From positions 372,001 to 436,000 of the forward strand of contig NC_018199.1 of NCBI RefSeq assembly GCF_000219625.1: 64,000 nucleotides of DNA, written 5' to 3'. The stretch comes from Zymoseptoria tritici IPO323. Lineage: Eukaryota > Ascomycota > Dothideomycetes > Mycosphaerellales > Mycosphaerellaceae. A program made the translations under genes and the position numbers. The notes beneath the pieces were generated by a model, which was not told the DNA's origin, searched no databases, and worked only from the letters and a program-made list of their open reading frames with translations. Positions 35,180 through 46,591 of this stretch are shown one piece after another; position 1 is the stretch's first letter; every line of letters starts with the position of its first letter.

Positions 35180-35870
35180 TTGACTGTGCATAGTCTTCCT
35201 GGCGAACGCCATCAAGACGCTGTTGGCGGTTGGTTTGGGTAGGCGAATGCGCGCTGGCGCTCGCGAAACCGGTTTCAAGTTCGCCGGGAGGGAATTCATG
35301 ATAGTAGTCATGACCGTCGCGGCGTGCTGGGGTCCCGATGGCGCTCTGCATAGGGTCGTAATGGCGCTGTTGACGGGTAGTAAGGATAGTCGATTGCGCG
35401 CCGCGAGAAATCGGTACGAAGTTCATCGCTGGCACTGGCACTGTTGCCGGTTGTGCGAGGCATGTCGTGTTTCCGTTGGCTGGCGCTCTATACGGAGTCT
35501 TGGTGACGCCGTTGGCGGTTAGCAAGGGTAATCGAACCCACGCCGACGCTCGAGAAGTCAGTGCGAAGTTTAACGCTGGCTGCCGGTGACCCGAATGCGA
35601 AGGAATGTCGTAAACGACCGTACGGAGTCTTGGTGGCGCTGTGAGCGGAACGTCAGGTGCTCGAGACTCATGACGAGGTCGTGCTTGGCGCTGTTAGCGG
35701 TTAGTGAAGGTAGACGAGGGTGGATCCGCGCGGCCACTCGATGAATCGGTGCGAGCGAGGGATATCGGAAACGGCGCTCTGCACGGGGTCTTAATAGTAC
35801 CGTTACGGTGCTCGAGTCTTACGAAGAGGTCGTAGTTGGCCACAAAGTAAAGGCCCACTCGGTGCCAGGT
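35180..35870 (-). repeat. Degenerate tandem repeat, probably once coding
   Basis: Read on the minus strand, a unit of roughly 140-170 bp recurs three to four times. Each begins near ACCAAGACTCCGTA or ACTATTAAGACCCCGTG and ends near CTAACCGCCAACGGC or TACCCGTCAACAGCGCC. Peptide traces include (T/I)KTP(Y/C)(R/G), RTDFSS, and LEH following (Y/H)DL(F/V)(V/M). The units fall in different frames, so the array no longer encodes one protein, although 35525-35133 stays open for 130 codons. Confidence 0.5.
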
Positions 35871-36252
35871 CGCCGCGAACGGGAGTCGTGATCGGTGAAT
35901 GCGGATTCTGCTAAAGGCGTGCGTAGTGGTTGTGACTGTTGCTGTTGGGTTGTGTGACGAGGGGATAACGGCGTAGGTAACATAATACAACCTCGACTTG
36001 TGTAGTCGGCTGCCTTCTGTCGAAGAGAACAGGGCTCTTCCATGTGAGACGTCGCGTTGCCGAAGATGTAGGTTCTCGTACGCGGACTTGTGTTCGGCGG
36101 AGAATGCTGCGCTAATTGATGAATCATCTTTGCACATCTCGAGATGGGATGGGTTTGCTCAAAATTGATCGACGTTTGAATGGTTTGCTCGACTCTGGTC
36201 ATCGTGAATTGGACTGTGGCCTCCACAGACCAATGTGGACCTCAGATCTATC

Positions 36253-37041
36253 TCACTCCTCTGCATCTCCGGCAATGTTCCAGCCAACTTCAACAACCCA
36301 CGCTGCTCGTCTTCGACTTGTTCCAACCTCGTCGCATTCCAGAAAACATCTATTGTAGTCCAGCCGGACCTGGAGTCTCCTCCGACATGACCAGTTCACA
36401 GGTTGGCCAAAACTGACTGGGACGGCCCGTACTTCCAGCTGGTGCGTAGCTGATCCGGGCACGTTCACTCGATCGATCTGCAGATACAGAAAATGTCAGC
36501 TTAGTGGACTTCTTTCCACCCGCCTCGCTGTCTCTCCCATGTTCGACGTGACGATACCTCTGTCACAACCACCATAGGTTGCGCGGCTTTCGCAACCTTC
36601 GCAATCGTGGGTTGTTGTAGTGATCTGTGGCGGGTAGATCGGGCGAGGGACCGGGATAGACATTGGTAGGGTCGGGTGAGAAGGCTCACGTTGTTGGTGT
36701 CGGTGTCGACGATTGGCGGATGGCGTGGGGGCCGACGAAGGTGTAGGGTCGGACGGAGGGACAGTGGGGCCAGTCATGCGTGGTGCCCTGAGCGGACTCG
36801 GCTGAACGCGGGAGGTTTTGCGAGGGGCGTGCACGTTGCCAGGATCTGCTGTTGGAGGCCGCGGGAAATCCTCCAACAGGAGCGGTGAGGTATCGCCGTC
36901 GAAGACATCAACGACAGCAAGGCAGAACACTCCGTCTGCCCACCGCTCCACGTACGCGCTCGATAGATACGGCCCGGACATGTTGTTGGTCCCATATGGA
37001 TCTTTGAGAGGGCTCGCCTGAGCGTGCTGAGTCCTCTCCAT
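36253..37041 (-). CDS. Hypothetical two-exon protein with Cys cluster
   Basis: Exon 1 is 37041-36520 and exon 2 is 36477-36253, encoding 248 residues. The 42-nt intron has a GTGGAA donor, a GCTGAC branch and a CTGCAG acceptor, phase 0. Without splicing, the frame ends at TGA just inside the intron. The first 60 residues look folded (YLSSAYVERWADGVFCLAVVDVFDGD), followed by a Pro/Ser/Arg-rich linker. Then comes a Cys-rich patch DCEGC......GGC near residue 155. Exon 2 contributes a compact domain with several Cys and Trp (VNWSCRRRLQVRLDYNRCFL, AAWVVEVGWNIAG). No family recognised. The frame extends 45 nt upstream of the chosen ATG. Confidence 0.6.
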
Positions 37042-37272
37042 CCTCGGTGTAGATTTTAGGAAACCTGTTAGAGAAGCCGAGGCCACTGGACAGCCAAGGC
37101 GGATCCGATCGAATCGAGCAGAGGAGGATTCTCAGGAGAATTGTAGTATGGCAAAGAGAGCTGTGAGAACTCGCAGAGAAGAAAACTGCAGTGCGTGTGT
37201 TGTGGAGGGAGACGTTGAAGTTGCCAATGATGACGTGTAACTCGCACGGCGCATCCAATTCCATCGAGGCGC

Positions 37273-37756
37273 GTGGAACGACGTAAAAGCAAGGGAGCGC
37301 AGGTTTTGGCGGGAAGCGAGGAGGTCTCGAAACATTATAGTCTCATAATCTGCGACCCGCCTGCAAGAACCTCCACTCGTGAATACCTTTCCTCACTGCT
37401 CGCATCTCTGCTATCCAGCGGTGTGGTCCCAGTATGCTTCTCGTGCAGTGGGCTTCGGCTTCATGCCTGGTATGATAGTGCTGTTCCACGGAAGGTAGGG
37501 CTTGTCGTTCGAGAAAACACTCTGCCTAACTCGCTCGGGGCGTGGTATGGGGGTAAGATCTTTGTGTTGTTCGTCCTTTTCTCGCGAATTTCTCCAAGAT
37601 CTCGGGCTGCGCGCTCATTCTCCAGTCGCCCGCCTGCCTCTAAGGCGCTCAATCTCCTTCCTCTCTCAACGCGAGCTCGATTTCCTCCTCACGGTCGATC
37701 GTAATCGTGTCTCCAAATCGTCGCCATCCCTCAAGCTTCATTCGGCAACCGGGTGA
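37273..37756 (+). CDS. Hypothetical two-exon protein, 5' end uncertain
   Basis: Exons end and begin at 37552 and 37599. The 46-nt intron has a GTAAGA donor and a TTTCTCCAAG acceptor with phase 1 kept. Exon 1 reads HYSLIICDPPARTSTREYL and LLSSGVVPVCFSCSGLRLHA; exon 2 reads SISFLSQRELDFLLTVDRNR to TGA at 37756. There is no in-frame ATG before 37273, where the codon is GTG, so a further 5' exon is needed. An ATG-led segment at about 37229-37290 is a candidate. A GTGAGC donor overlaps the terminal TGA, so the 3' end may extend. Function unknown. Confidence 0.5.
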
Positions 37757-38319
37757 GCTTTTAGGGCCGTTGATTGGGGCAACGAGGCAAAGGGCGATGA
37801 TCGTAGGACTGGCGAGGGCGGTCTCGTCGGAGGTCGGGGTGCGGTTGATCTCATCGGACGTACGGTCGTCGTGGAAAATGTCTCGGCTCGGTCATGAAGG
37901 CGGCGGCGTTGACTGACTGCGAGTGGTTGCTGAAGAGCCTGACCTTGACTTTGGCGTGGAAATTTGAGGGAGCAGGGCCGATTGCTGCGGAGTAAGGTAG
38001 ACTGCGATCCTGTCGACCAAGTTACCTTCAGATCTCATCAGAGATTCAGGGGAGAAGATGCAGTCGCTGACCGCTTTTACAATCCCTGCGGCCACACCGC
38101 AAATGGCGACGTCGGTGGAGCATTGGATGCATATTATTGTCCGCCATCATGCAACGAGAAGCCCGGGCCAGGTACACACGTGTTATGACTAAGCGGCTAC
38201 GATCAGCGACGGGAGCCCTCGAGTCCGCAGAGCCGCATTCTCCACCCGACCACCTTGACGCAGTACAGCAGCAGCGACACTCTTCCTCGGTAAGGTATGC
38301 AATACGGCTAGCTCACATT

Positions 38320-38575
38320 CATTTGCACCGAATGATGAAGTCGAGAGTCGTGCACCTTCGGCCGGCAGGACGCTTATCCATCCGCATAGAAGGATAAAGT
38401 CGACAACGCTAGCCTCTCCTCGCACACAATCGGCCGGTAGGACGCTCATCTATCCGCACAGAAGGTTGAAGTCGACAACGCTAGCCCCTCTCGCACACAA
38501 TCAGCCGGCAGCACTCTGACCCACCTTCACCGAGCGACGAAGAGAGCGACAGTAACAGCCTCTAGTCGCACACAC
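38320..38575. repeat. Short tandem repeat, about 72-bp unit
   Basis: Units starting with CGGCCGGCAGGACGCTTAT, TCGGCCGGTAGGACGCTCAT and CAGCCGGCAGCACTCTGAC, each followed by GTCGACAACGCTAGCC or a variant and CTCGCACACAATC, are repeated two to three times. No gene is supported across this stretch. Confidence 0.6.
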
Positions 38576-39269
38576 TAAACGCCAACAGCTACGCCAATGC
38601 GACCCGAGTTTGACAGTCACACCATCGACCACACTCATTCGGAATCAGTCGTGAAGGAAAAAAGTGACACGGGATGATGATGAAGATAAAGAGGAAGGCA
38701 CGGAGAGACATGGATATGGAGAATAAATAGCAGGACATGTACACAGCCGAGCAGTGTCACATCAGCACAATTAGGGTCATGCAAAGGCCGTCGCATTCGC
38801 CCGGCATAGGTAACGGTTTGAAGCGAAAGAAGAAGAATCAGTGCTCATGGGGCAGTGGCTTTCGCCTACGATGACGGTGAGCAGGCGGCCAGCTTGATCA
38901 TAAAGGGAAGTGGACGACGGGAGCTGGTGACTCGTGCCTCGGCCATAAGGAAGCCTAATCAGGTCTCCATCGCCAGCAAAAGCTCGCTCCGATTGGACTT
39001 GCTCGTCTTTACGCTCCCCGTCTCTCGATGCGATAATCCTCCCTATGCTCACACGCCCCCGACTGCCATTATTTACCACCACTATCGGGCGATCACGTCG
39101 TACTAGACGCACCAAATCCAGTCGTCGCTTTCAAAGCAAGCATGCCGAAAGCCTACAGCCACGCGAAAGATCCCGTCGTCGACGTTGCTACTGATCCGCC
39201 AATATCCTCCACTGAGTCCGAAGCAAGCTTTGTTACAGCTACCTTACTTCCAGACATACGGACCAGCCC

Positions 39270-39680
39270 GCTACCTCTCCTGCTTTTCGGCCCATCCACG
39301 TCCCTGATAACTCCATATCGTCCTACCTCTATTACCTCCTCCTCGACCAAGATTCAGCGGCCATGGCAGCATCCCGAAATGGAGGTCTGGCCGTCGAGCA
39401 AGCATGCTATACCGGAAACTCGACTCCATCTCCGGCACCTCCGCGACCAATCTCTCTCGACGGCTATGGCAGCATAGCGCAGACTAGGTATCCCGAGATG
39501 GAGTTTTAACTGTCAAGAAGTATTCTATACCGGAAACTTTACTACAGAAGCACCAACGGGCACCTATCTTGCCGTCCTACCTCCATTACCTCCCTCCTCC
39601 TCCTCGACTAATCTACCTCCTCGACCAATTTCCCTCCGCGGTTATAGGGCGATATAGCGTAGATGGAGTGCACTAGCGGC
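39270..39680. repeat. Degenerate repeat with early RIP-like drift
   Basis: The strings CCTACCTC(T/C)ATTACCTCC, CTATACCGGAAACT and GGC(T/G)ATGGCAGCAT recur two or three times, with later copies shifted toward TA. An open plus frame (39142-39477) covers part of it but is low in coding character. Confidence 0.5.
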
Positions 39681-40352
39681 TTTCGCCGTGTACAATTATC
39701 CACGCGATTCGGCTGAACATGTCTGCCGATCTTCCCCGTACCTCCATTAAATTCGATTAACTGCTATCTACGGATTTGGATGATAACGTAGAGGCGACTC
39801 GGCGTAAGGCAGGGCTAAGGTTCCTCGGCGGCGGACTATTCAGCTTAACATGAACTTTCCCACCGGGAAGAAGATCAAGAAGAGGATGTCGATGGCAAGT
39901 GAAGAAGACCGCTGGCTCGGGACGAGACGAGCAGGCCGAAGGAGAACAGCAAGAGCAAGTCGACATTGCTCGGCGCAGCGATGCGATGGTTGAGGACACC
40001 AGGTATCGCACCGGCTTGGCCTGCGAACAGGTCGATGAGGACTGTTCCGTCATATAAGGGGCGGAGAAGACGGTGAAGCAAGGCGGTGGAGCAGTAAACC
40101 GAGATAGAATACGAATGCGATGGGCGACAATTATAAAGGAAACGATGGTCGGGGACTAGGAAAGTAGGCGATGTAGATCTGCAACACCGCCGTCTCTCCA
40201 TGACCACCACGTCTCTTGACTCCCAATTCTTACCTCTCTTAACCCCTACTACTACTACTACTTCGTAGTTACCGGACAGGAAGCCGCGAGATAAAAGTCT
40301 CTGCTTCAGAGCACCGCCAGCGATCCGTCACTCCCGTCCCGACAGACGAGAC

Positions 40353-40724
40353 ATGGACGGCTTCATCCAAACCACAATACGACTTCCGAACGCAGTCATG
40401 GATCAAGTCAGTACCAGACCAGGCATACCCGGAGAACATACGCTCGTAGAACACGATCTCTTCCGTCTTAACTACCACCGGCGCCAATCGCTCGTGACCA
40501 GAAAGCTAATGTCAGCCGAGGACTACCTTACGCGACACAGCATAATGATCTCTAGCTCTCTTCGTACACCCACCAGCAAATCTCGACCGAGGACTATGCG
40601 ACACAGCACAATGTCCTCCAACGCCTGCGTAATGAGATGGAGCGGACGAAGTCGGAAAGTTAGACTACGGCTAGCTCTCTCCTCTCCTCTCACTCACCGA
40701 ACCGCAAATCTCGACCGAGAGTAG
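40353..40724 (+). CDS. Hypothetical protein, weak support
   Basis: Frame of 123 codons from ATG 40353. The first 60 residues (IQTTIRLPNAVMDQVS, EHTLVEHDLFRLNYHRR) look plausible. The remainder is Ser/Arg-rich and overlaps DNA repeats (AAATCTCGACCGAG at about 40580, 40690 and a variant near 40867). A second repeated block (CAGCAACGAT...GCTGCTGCTGCAAG) lies at 40745-40790 and 40902-40935. Could be part of a larger spliced gene. Confidence 0.3.
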   Translation: MDGFIQTTIRLPNAVMDQVSTRPGIPGEHTLVEHDLFRLNYHRRQSLVTRKLMSAEDYLTRHSIMISSSLRTPTSKSRPRTMRHSTMSSNACVMRWSGRSRKVRLRLALSSPLTHRTANLDRE

Positions 40725-40962
40725 GCTCCTAGCAAGGTGCCGCCCCAGCAACGATGAACGACCGCTTTGCTGCTGCTGCAAGGGACGATCCGCTCCAAGG
40801 GAATTCCGAACATGGCGTGCAGGTCATCGACGGGGACAAGAACTTCTCTTCTCTCGCCTAATAGTAAACCTCGACCGAGCACGGGTAAATTACCGCCCTA
40901 GCAACGATTAACGGCTATTCTGCTGCTGCAAGAGAAGCCCGTACAAGAGTAGAAATATTGGT

Positions 40963-41600
40963 GTGGGTGGCTTATCCCTACCCGAAAACTATGCCCGTTT
41001 GCTATTGAATGCTCTCTATAACGCGTACCTGTTCGGAGGGGTTTGCAGTTATGCATGGGAGCGTGGTCTTTCGATGGCTGTAGAGAGAATATTGCGTGAG
41101 CAGCCTGCCCGTGAAGTTCTAGGATCAATCGTTGCCGATGATGCATCTGCACAGCTCGAGAGATTACAGGTAAGAAGGCCTACGAGGAGCGAGACAAGTC
41201 AAAGACGGACGTTAAGGTGTTTCTCGATCGTCTTGCTCGCGGGAACAGCCCCCCTGGAAGGAGATCAAGGAGGCATTCGTCAACATTAGCCGTTTTTTGA
41301 GGCGAAGCTCTGCAACTCACAATGCAAATGCTTGGAATCGCTCTTTGCTATTCCCGTCACTATTGGCGACTTATCTGGGACATCACCCAGGTCTTCCGAG
41401 GTTGTTTTTCTGCGATAGACAATATGGCATGTCCGGCGAGGTCGACGTGCTTTGCGATTGCTCCATTGCAGCTCGAGAACTAGGCAGCCCGCGAGGCTGC
41501 TTCGTAAGATGGGATTGGGCACGAGCTGCTTGGAAATCGGTCTTGAAGACATCGCATCCGGAATTCACGCAAGGAGACACGTAAGGTAGCCGGACTTCGA
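40963..41600 (+). pseudogene. Coding remnant with shifts at homopolymer runs
   Basis: Strong coding character from 40963: ENYARLLLNALYNAYLFGG, SYAWERGLSMAVERILREQ. At about 41170 the sense moves to another frame (KKAYEERDKSKTDVKVFLDR). At CCCCCC (41251-41256) it moves again (PWKEIKEAFVNISRF), and at TTTTTT (about 41292) again (EAKLCNSQCKCLESLFAIP). Each change coincides with a homopolymer or a GTAAGA donor-like site. The gene could be a pseudogene or could be hit by sequencing errors. Family unknown. Confidence 0.4.
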
Positions 41601-42160
41601 ACTGCTGGATCCGGTAATGTCAGCGCTAAGCTTTTTGAAGTCAGCTAATGATCTGTAACAAACTGTGGGAGCGAGTCGTTGACAAGCCTGCGGAAATTGT
41701 ACCTTTCTCCCGTAAAGCGTGGTTGAAGATGAATTCCGTCCCGCTTTCGGCACCCTCTCAACGGTGCAGAGGCGTATGCCGCCGTTTGACTGTCTTACTC
41801 AAGTCATAGCCCGTCCAACGTCGTGAGCATGCACGGGAACTCGCAGTGCTTCTCCTACCTCTATTGCCGCCTCCTTTTACGCCTTGCCTCCCGAGCCAAT
41901 TAACACGTCGGAGTATACGGCTCAGGGCTCGTCAAAGTATCCCCTTGGTCCCGACACGACTCCCCGTCGACATTGCAGGTTATTGAGAAATGGAGTACCG
42001 CCTTGGGAAAGAATCTTCTTATTAGTCCAAGCCGGAAGACCATTCAGAACCCGACGACGTCTAAAACCGCAGACATTATCGATGTCGGCATATGCACCTC
42101 TGGCGCTTGCAGTGTCTCTGCTAGTTCTATTGCCGGATGGATTCTAGATCGTCTTGCTGT
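41601..42160. other. Intergenic region
   Basis: No supportable gene. Short frames only. Confidence 0.4.
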
Positions 42161-42958
42161 CTATGTCATTGTCGGAATCGATTCCAGATTGTCTTGCTTA
42201 TGTGTACGCTCGTTCTGCGTCTGCGGCAATAGCTCCTTCTTACGCACGGCTGCCAGCTTTCTGCAAAGACCGTGGGTTGTAGTCGGGCACGGCGGCTTCC
42301 GAAGGGTCTGCTCTGACTTGTCCTGCGGCAATGGCTTCGACTGGACCAGGCGGTTTCCAAAGGGCTCCTCGGGCTTGTTGTGCGGAAATAGCTTCTTCTC
42401 GAAGGCCGTAGGATCTGATCGAGCCAGGCGGTTTCCAGGAGGCTCCTCGGGCTTGTCCTGCGGCAATGGCTCCTTCTCACGCACGGCTGCGAGCTTCTTC
42501 TTAAAGGACGTGGGTCGTGACCGGGGCAGGCGTCTTCCAAAAGGCTCGTCGGGCTTGTCCTGCGGCAATGGCTTCTTTTCACGCACGGCTGCGAGCTTCT
42601 TCTCAAAGGACGTGGGTCGTGACCGGGGCAGGCGTCTTCCAAAAGGCTCGTCGGGCTTGTCCTGCGGCAATAGCTTCTTTTCACGCACGGCTGCGAGCTT
42701 CTTCTTAAAGGACGTGGGTTGTAGCCGGGCAAGGCGTTTTCTAAGAGGCTCATCGGGCGTGTCCTGAAGCACAACGGCGACACCACTCCTCCTCCGTAGG
42801 TCCGCATTTTCATCTCCGGCATCGTATAGCTCGAAGACTTGCTTCTTGCTGGGTGGCTGTCCGTACGTGTCGCGCTGGTCGCCGGCCTGTGCTCGCGCGC
42901 GCTTGTTGCTTCTAGTAGTAGCGAGAGTGTAGAACAGCCCATTCATAGCATCGGGCAC
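42161..42958 (-). CDS. Basic tandem-repeat protein
   Basis: Uninterrupted frame of 265 residues from ATG 42958. Residues 1-60 form a unique N-terminus (FYTLATTRSNKRARAQAGD, SKKQVFELYDAGDENADLRR). From about residue 65 there are at least three copies of a 33-34-residue unit with KLAAVREK.LPQDKPDEPFG and RLPRSRPTSF, encoded by a 99-102-bp DNA repeat, then shorter and more diverged copies. The high Lys/Arg/Pro content and KRAR clusters suggest a nuclear, disordered repeat protein. Two other minus frames are open because of the repeat, but only this one gives coherent repeats. No recognised family. Confidence 0.6.
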   Translation of the reverse strand: MPDAMNGLFYTLATTRSNKRARAQAGDQRDTYGQPPSKKQVFELYDAGDENADLRRRSGVAVVLQDTPDEPLRKRLARLQPTSFKKKLAAVREKKLLPQDKPDEPFGRRLPRSRPTSFEKKLAAVREKKPLPQDKPDEPFGRRLPRSRPTSFKKKLAAVREKEPLPQDKPEEPPGNRLARSDPTAFEKKLFPHNKPEEPFGNRLVQSKPLPQDKSEQTLRKPPCPTTTHGLCRKLAAVRKKELLPQTQNERTHKQDNLESIPTMT

Positions 42959-43054
42959 AGTGGCGAAAATAGTGTCTCCTGATCGCTATGGGTTCCGTCG
43001 TCACGTCTATATATGTGGTATGAATGTCGTGGTAGTTCCGGAGAGTGATGTGTG

Positions 43055-43285
43055 TATTTGACCGGGGCAGGCGCTTTCCAAGAGGCTTCTCGGGCTTGTC
43101 CTGAAGCACAACGGCGACACCGCTCTCCTCCTCCTCCGCAGGTCCACATGCTTGTCTTATTCATCACATCGACGAATTATTGCCTGATCAATAGCTGTCT
43201 ATGCTGTCTATACGTGTCGCGCTGGTCGCCGGCCTGTGCCTCGCGTGCGCTTGTTCGTTTCGGGGTGTGGAAGGGCGAATTGATG
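43055..43285 (-). pseudogene. Truncated second copy of the 42161-42958 gene start
   Basis: Just upstream of the repeat protein, the minus strand again contains REAQAGDQRDTYRQ, a Cys/Gly-rich version of the ELYD-to-RR region and VLQDKPEKPLGKRLPRS, in the same order as residues 28-95 of that gene. Frame changes and loss of SKKQ-type residues show it is decayed. It is a local partial tandem duplication. Confidence 0.55.
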
Positions 43286-46200
43286 GCGTTGGGGACGATA
43301 TTCAAAGGGAGTCGCCTACTAGCTGTGGCTGTATCCGTCCACGATACAGGTCGTGTGTAGTAGGTGTTTTCCGGACTGTGATATGGACATGGGAAGGAGA
43401 TGGCCTGGTCCAATGGCAAGACGTCTTGGAGGCCATTATAGACCAGCCGTAGCACTCGAATCCGGAAGAGTTCTCGTTCCGAAGAGGGACAGAGGTCGAA
43501 AGGTATGACAATGATTTGGTCGCCTTGGAACAGTGGAGTATTCCGGTCTACATCCTGTACACTAGTGTTCTATCGCGGCAAGCGCGCTGAGATTGTGAGC
43601 GGACGGGTGCCTTGCAATCGCCTCCTGGAGTGACGCATTCACTGTCGTGGCGTGCAAGGCGTTCTCAGCGTGGATGTGATGTATTCTGCTTCATTGTCGC
43701 TGAGGTGGGTGCTTCCGGCCTTGCTGTCGGTCATCCCAATGGTTCTGAAGTCTTGTCTGCGCAAATTGCAGAACTGAAGGTTGGTCTCTGCCGGGTCTCG
43801 GTGTTGATCGGTGTCAAGAACGGTGACGTTCCTTGTTGGCGGCTATGTCCCTGATCTTTCCTCCAAGCCCAAGTCTTGCCAACAAACAGCTCGTCGTCCT
43901 CAAACTGACACTCTACACCAATCTTACTCTCGCGACTCCGCCTCTATCATCACACTTCCGTACGTCCACATACCGTCCTCTCCCTCACACTTCGGCCGCT
44001 GACTGATCTTCCGCAGCCACACCTTTCTCTCCGCCGTCCTGCGCGCACTCACCGAAATTCTCCTCCAAACCCCACGTCCATCGATCGGTTTCTACTTTGG
44101 CCACGAGCGGGTTAGCAGCGTCTTCACTTGACAATTGCGGGTGGCTCGAGCAAGTTTGACTCGTATCGAGCAGCGGCGTGGTGAGACCGAAGTGAGAAAT
44201 CCAGGGAGATGTTCGTAGTTCTAGGACTTGTCGTTGGATTTACTTGTCGTTGAATTCGAAGTGGAGGTCTTGATCGTAATCGTCCGATCGTCGTGCGTTG
44301 AGTGATGATGGTAAGTGGCTGAATGTTGTTTGATCGATACCCGGTCGATTGTTGGATAACCAATGAAATGATGAGTGAGACTGGGAGCGTGATATAGCGC
44401 GAGGGACGGCTGCCGCTGACAGGGTTGGGTCCCGCGATTGATGTCAGAGTTGGCAGACTCGACCAGTCGGTCTAGGCATTGTTGGCGTGCCCGGCGCATG
44501 TATTCGACTGCCCTTCCTGTCGGCGAGGATATCCTTGTAGTCCCTCACGCGCTGCAACATGCTCTTGCTGCGGTGTCATCCACGATCAAGAGCCCGATCA
44601 TGTCCAGGCGCGGCACGTTCCAGTAGCCATCCTGTTCAAAAGATCGTGGGAGTCCATCGCGATCCGTTCTCACAGATGGCTCCAAAGATGAGATTCAGGG
44701 TCAGGGTCGCGACGAATCTCTCTGCGTGTAGCGGCTCGGTCTGAGCCGCCTCGCGATTCCAGAGTGATCGGCTGAAGTTGATTACTTGCTTCTGATCCTG
44801 GATTATCTCGTCCGGAGGGCAGCGAGAGCAGGTGTTGCAACAGCAGAAATAGCGAGGAGATCTTCGCAGGGTAGTCCTTGGCTTCTACAACTCAAGCAGT
44901 CAGCCAGAGGTGGAATTTGATCGAGGTTGAGATGGTTTCGATCTGGATGGGCAAGTGGCGTGGACAAGCACAACGGCTATGATGTGTCGCAATACTTCAC
45001 CTATGCGAAGGGCAAGAGTGACGAAAAAGCAGTCAAAGAGAACCATCTGGCCATGTCGGCGATGGTTGAAGATGGTGGATAAGCACTCACGGGCATTGCC
45101 GTGGACGACAGAGCTCGGCAGTACGCCTCGCCGCAACCACCTTTCTGTTGATGCCATCTAGCAACAGTCTTCCACGACGCCATTATGACCACCGGCAAGA
45201 GAGGTTGGACAACAGCATAAACCTGAGAGGAATAGGCTTGAGACGACAGAGCCGGAGCCGCTCACTCAATCGGAAGAGCAAGATGCATTGGCCAATTGGT
45301 GACGGCCATCGCGACGAGGAGCCCGGCAATCCATTTAATTATTGCGTCTGCCAACACAATCGCAACGACTTGTTTGTGGATGTCGATCAGGCTGTGATGC
45401 ACAAAAGCAACGATCTCGCCATGTGAAGGCTGACACCAAGTGTACGGAGTGGTGCCATAGCCATAGATCGTGCAGAAAAAGGGGGCATGCCGTTGAACGA
45501 GGAGCTCGTTGCGGAGCGGAAATCGGCTACAAATGATGCTGCAAACCGAGGGATGCTGGTAGCAGTGACCAACGCAACGGGCCTAAAAAGCAGCACTTGT
45601 TGTTGTCGTCGGTGTCATTGGTGTTTCTCGTTCTGAGTGTCGGCACCAGATCTTTCCGCCAACGCCTCCAGCAGGAGCCACCATGTTGACCTTTCTGTTC
45701 TGGCGACTGGTCAGATCTGACAACATCTCGGTCGGATCTGACAACATCTCGGTCAGATCTGACAGGATTGATTTCAATGCCATCGAGTCCCCGGCTCCTC
45801 GCAACAAGCCATCGAAGCTGGTGCATGACGATCGAGTCCAGAAGCGTCCAAGGGCGATCGCTCTCGAAGTCAAGATCGTTGAGGCCCGGCCATTTTGCTG
45901 GACTGATATGCTTGACACTCGTTCAGAATGGGAAGAACATAATTGTTGAGCACGTTGGTATATGCCCTCGTGTGCGATTCGTTCAGCTGGGAGCAATAGC
46001 AGTATGTTGGTGGTGCGCGTTCTTTCCCGTTTTCCAAGCTCTTGATCTGGACGAGAAGCAAGGCGTTGAGGAATATATTTATGGTCCGCCTACGGCAAGG
46101 TCGGCAACATTCTGCGTTCCGTGGGAGAGATGCTCTGCTCGTTCAATCCAGGCACTCGGACGGACAAAAGCTGTTAGGAGTGTGCAGGCAATAGGCCGAA

Positions 46201-46319
46201 CTTCCATTTCGCTGGAGCGAGCTGGGTAGACGGAGCGCACGACAGTAGGGTATATACCCAAGGTAGGTAGATAGAGGAGATGATTGCGTTGATCAAAATG
46301 CAAGGCGACAGGACGGTAG
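43286..46319. other. Region with scattered coding traces
   Basis: Contains a minus frame at 44221-44499 (RRARQQCLDRLVESANSD, 92 codons) and a plus fragment at 44950-45080 (GVDKHNGYDVSQYFTYAKGK, ended by TAA). There is also a minus frame at 45583-45996 with a SDLTEMLSDPTEMLSDL repeat. None can be completed with start, splice sites and stop. This is the left flank of the large element at 46329. Confidence 0.35.
45707..45772. repeat. 21-bp tandem repeat
   Basis: About three copies of a unit like GATCTGACAACATCTCGGTC. Confidence 0.7.
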
Positions 46320-46328
46320 TCTCAGGCG
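46320..46328. repeat. Left putative target-site duplication
   Basis: TCTCAGGCG, identical to 59971-59979 and placed directly outside the left end of the element. The element ends themselves contain CTCAG, so the exact TSD length could be 8 or 9 bp, or the match could be partly coincidental. Confidence 0.5.
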
Positions 46329-46394
46329 CTCAGACCACCTCGCTTAACGGGCCTATTAGCTGCAAGCAGCTGGCCCTACTGTAGGTGGTCTGAG
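46329..46394. repeat. Folded left terminus
   Basis: CTCAGACCACCT at 46329-46340 is the exact reverse complement of AGGTGGTCTGAG at 46383-46394, with a further GC-rich inner pairing (AGCTGCAAGCAGCT) in the loop. The inner arm also matches the inverted right terminus of the element. Confidence 0.7.
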
Positions 46395-46591
46395 GGTCTA
46401 GACGCGCTTTTTTCGTAATAGAGCGCAGCATTAGTATATAAACACCACTAACATACAGTGTAGCATTAATAACGGCTAGTAGCGACGATAGCGACACTAG
46501 GTATAATATTCAAATTTCGGACACTATAACTTTGTATAACTAGACCTGCTGAACAACCTCCTACTATCTATTTGTCTATACCTCCTTAGTA

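Noticed and set aside
42166..42942. Alternative minus-strand frame of 258 residues over the repeat gene.
   Set aside because: Open only because the DNA is repetitive. Its peptide is Arg/Ser/Cys-rich and less coherent than the 265-residue frame.
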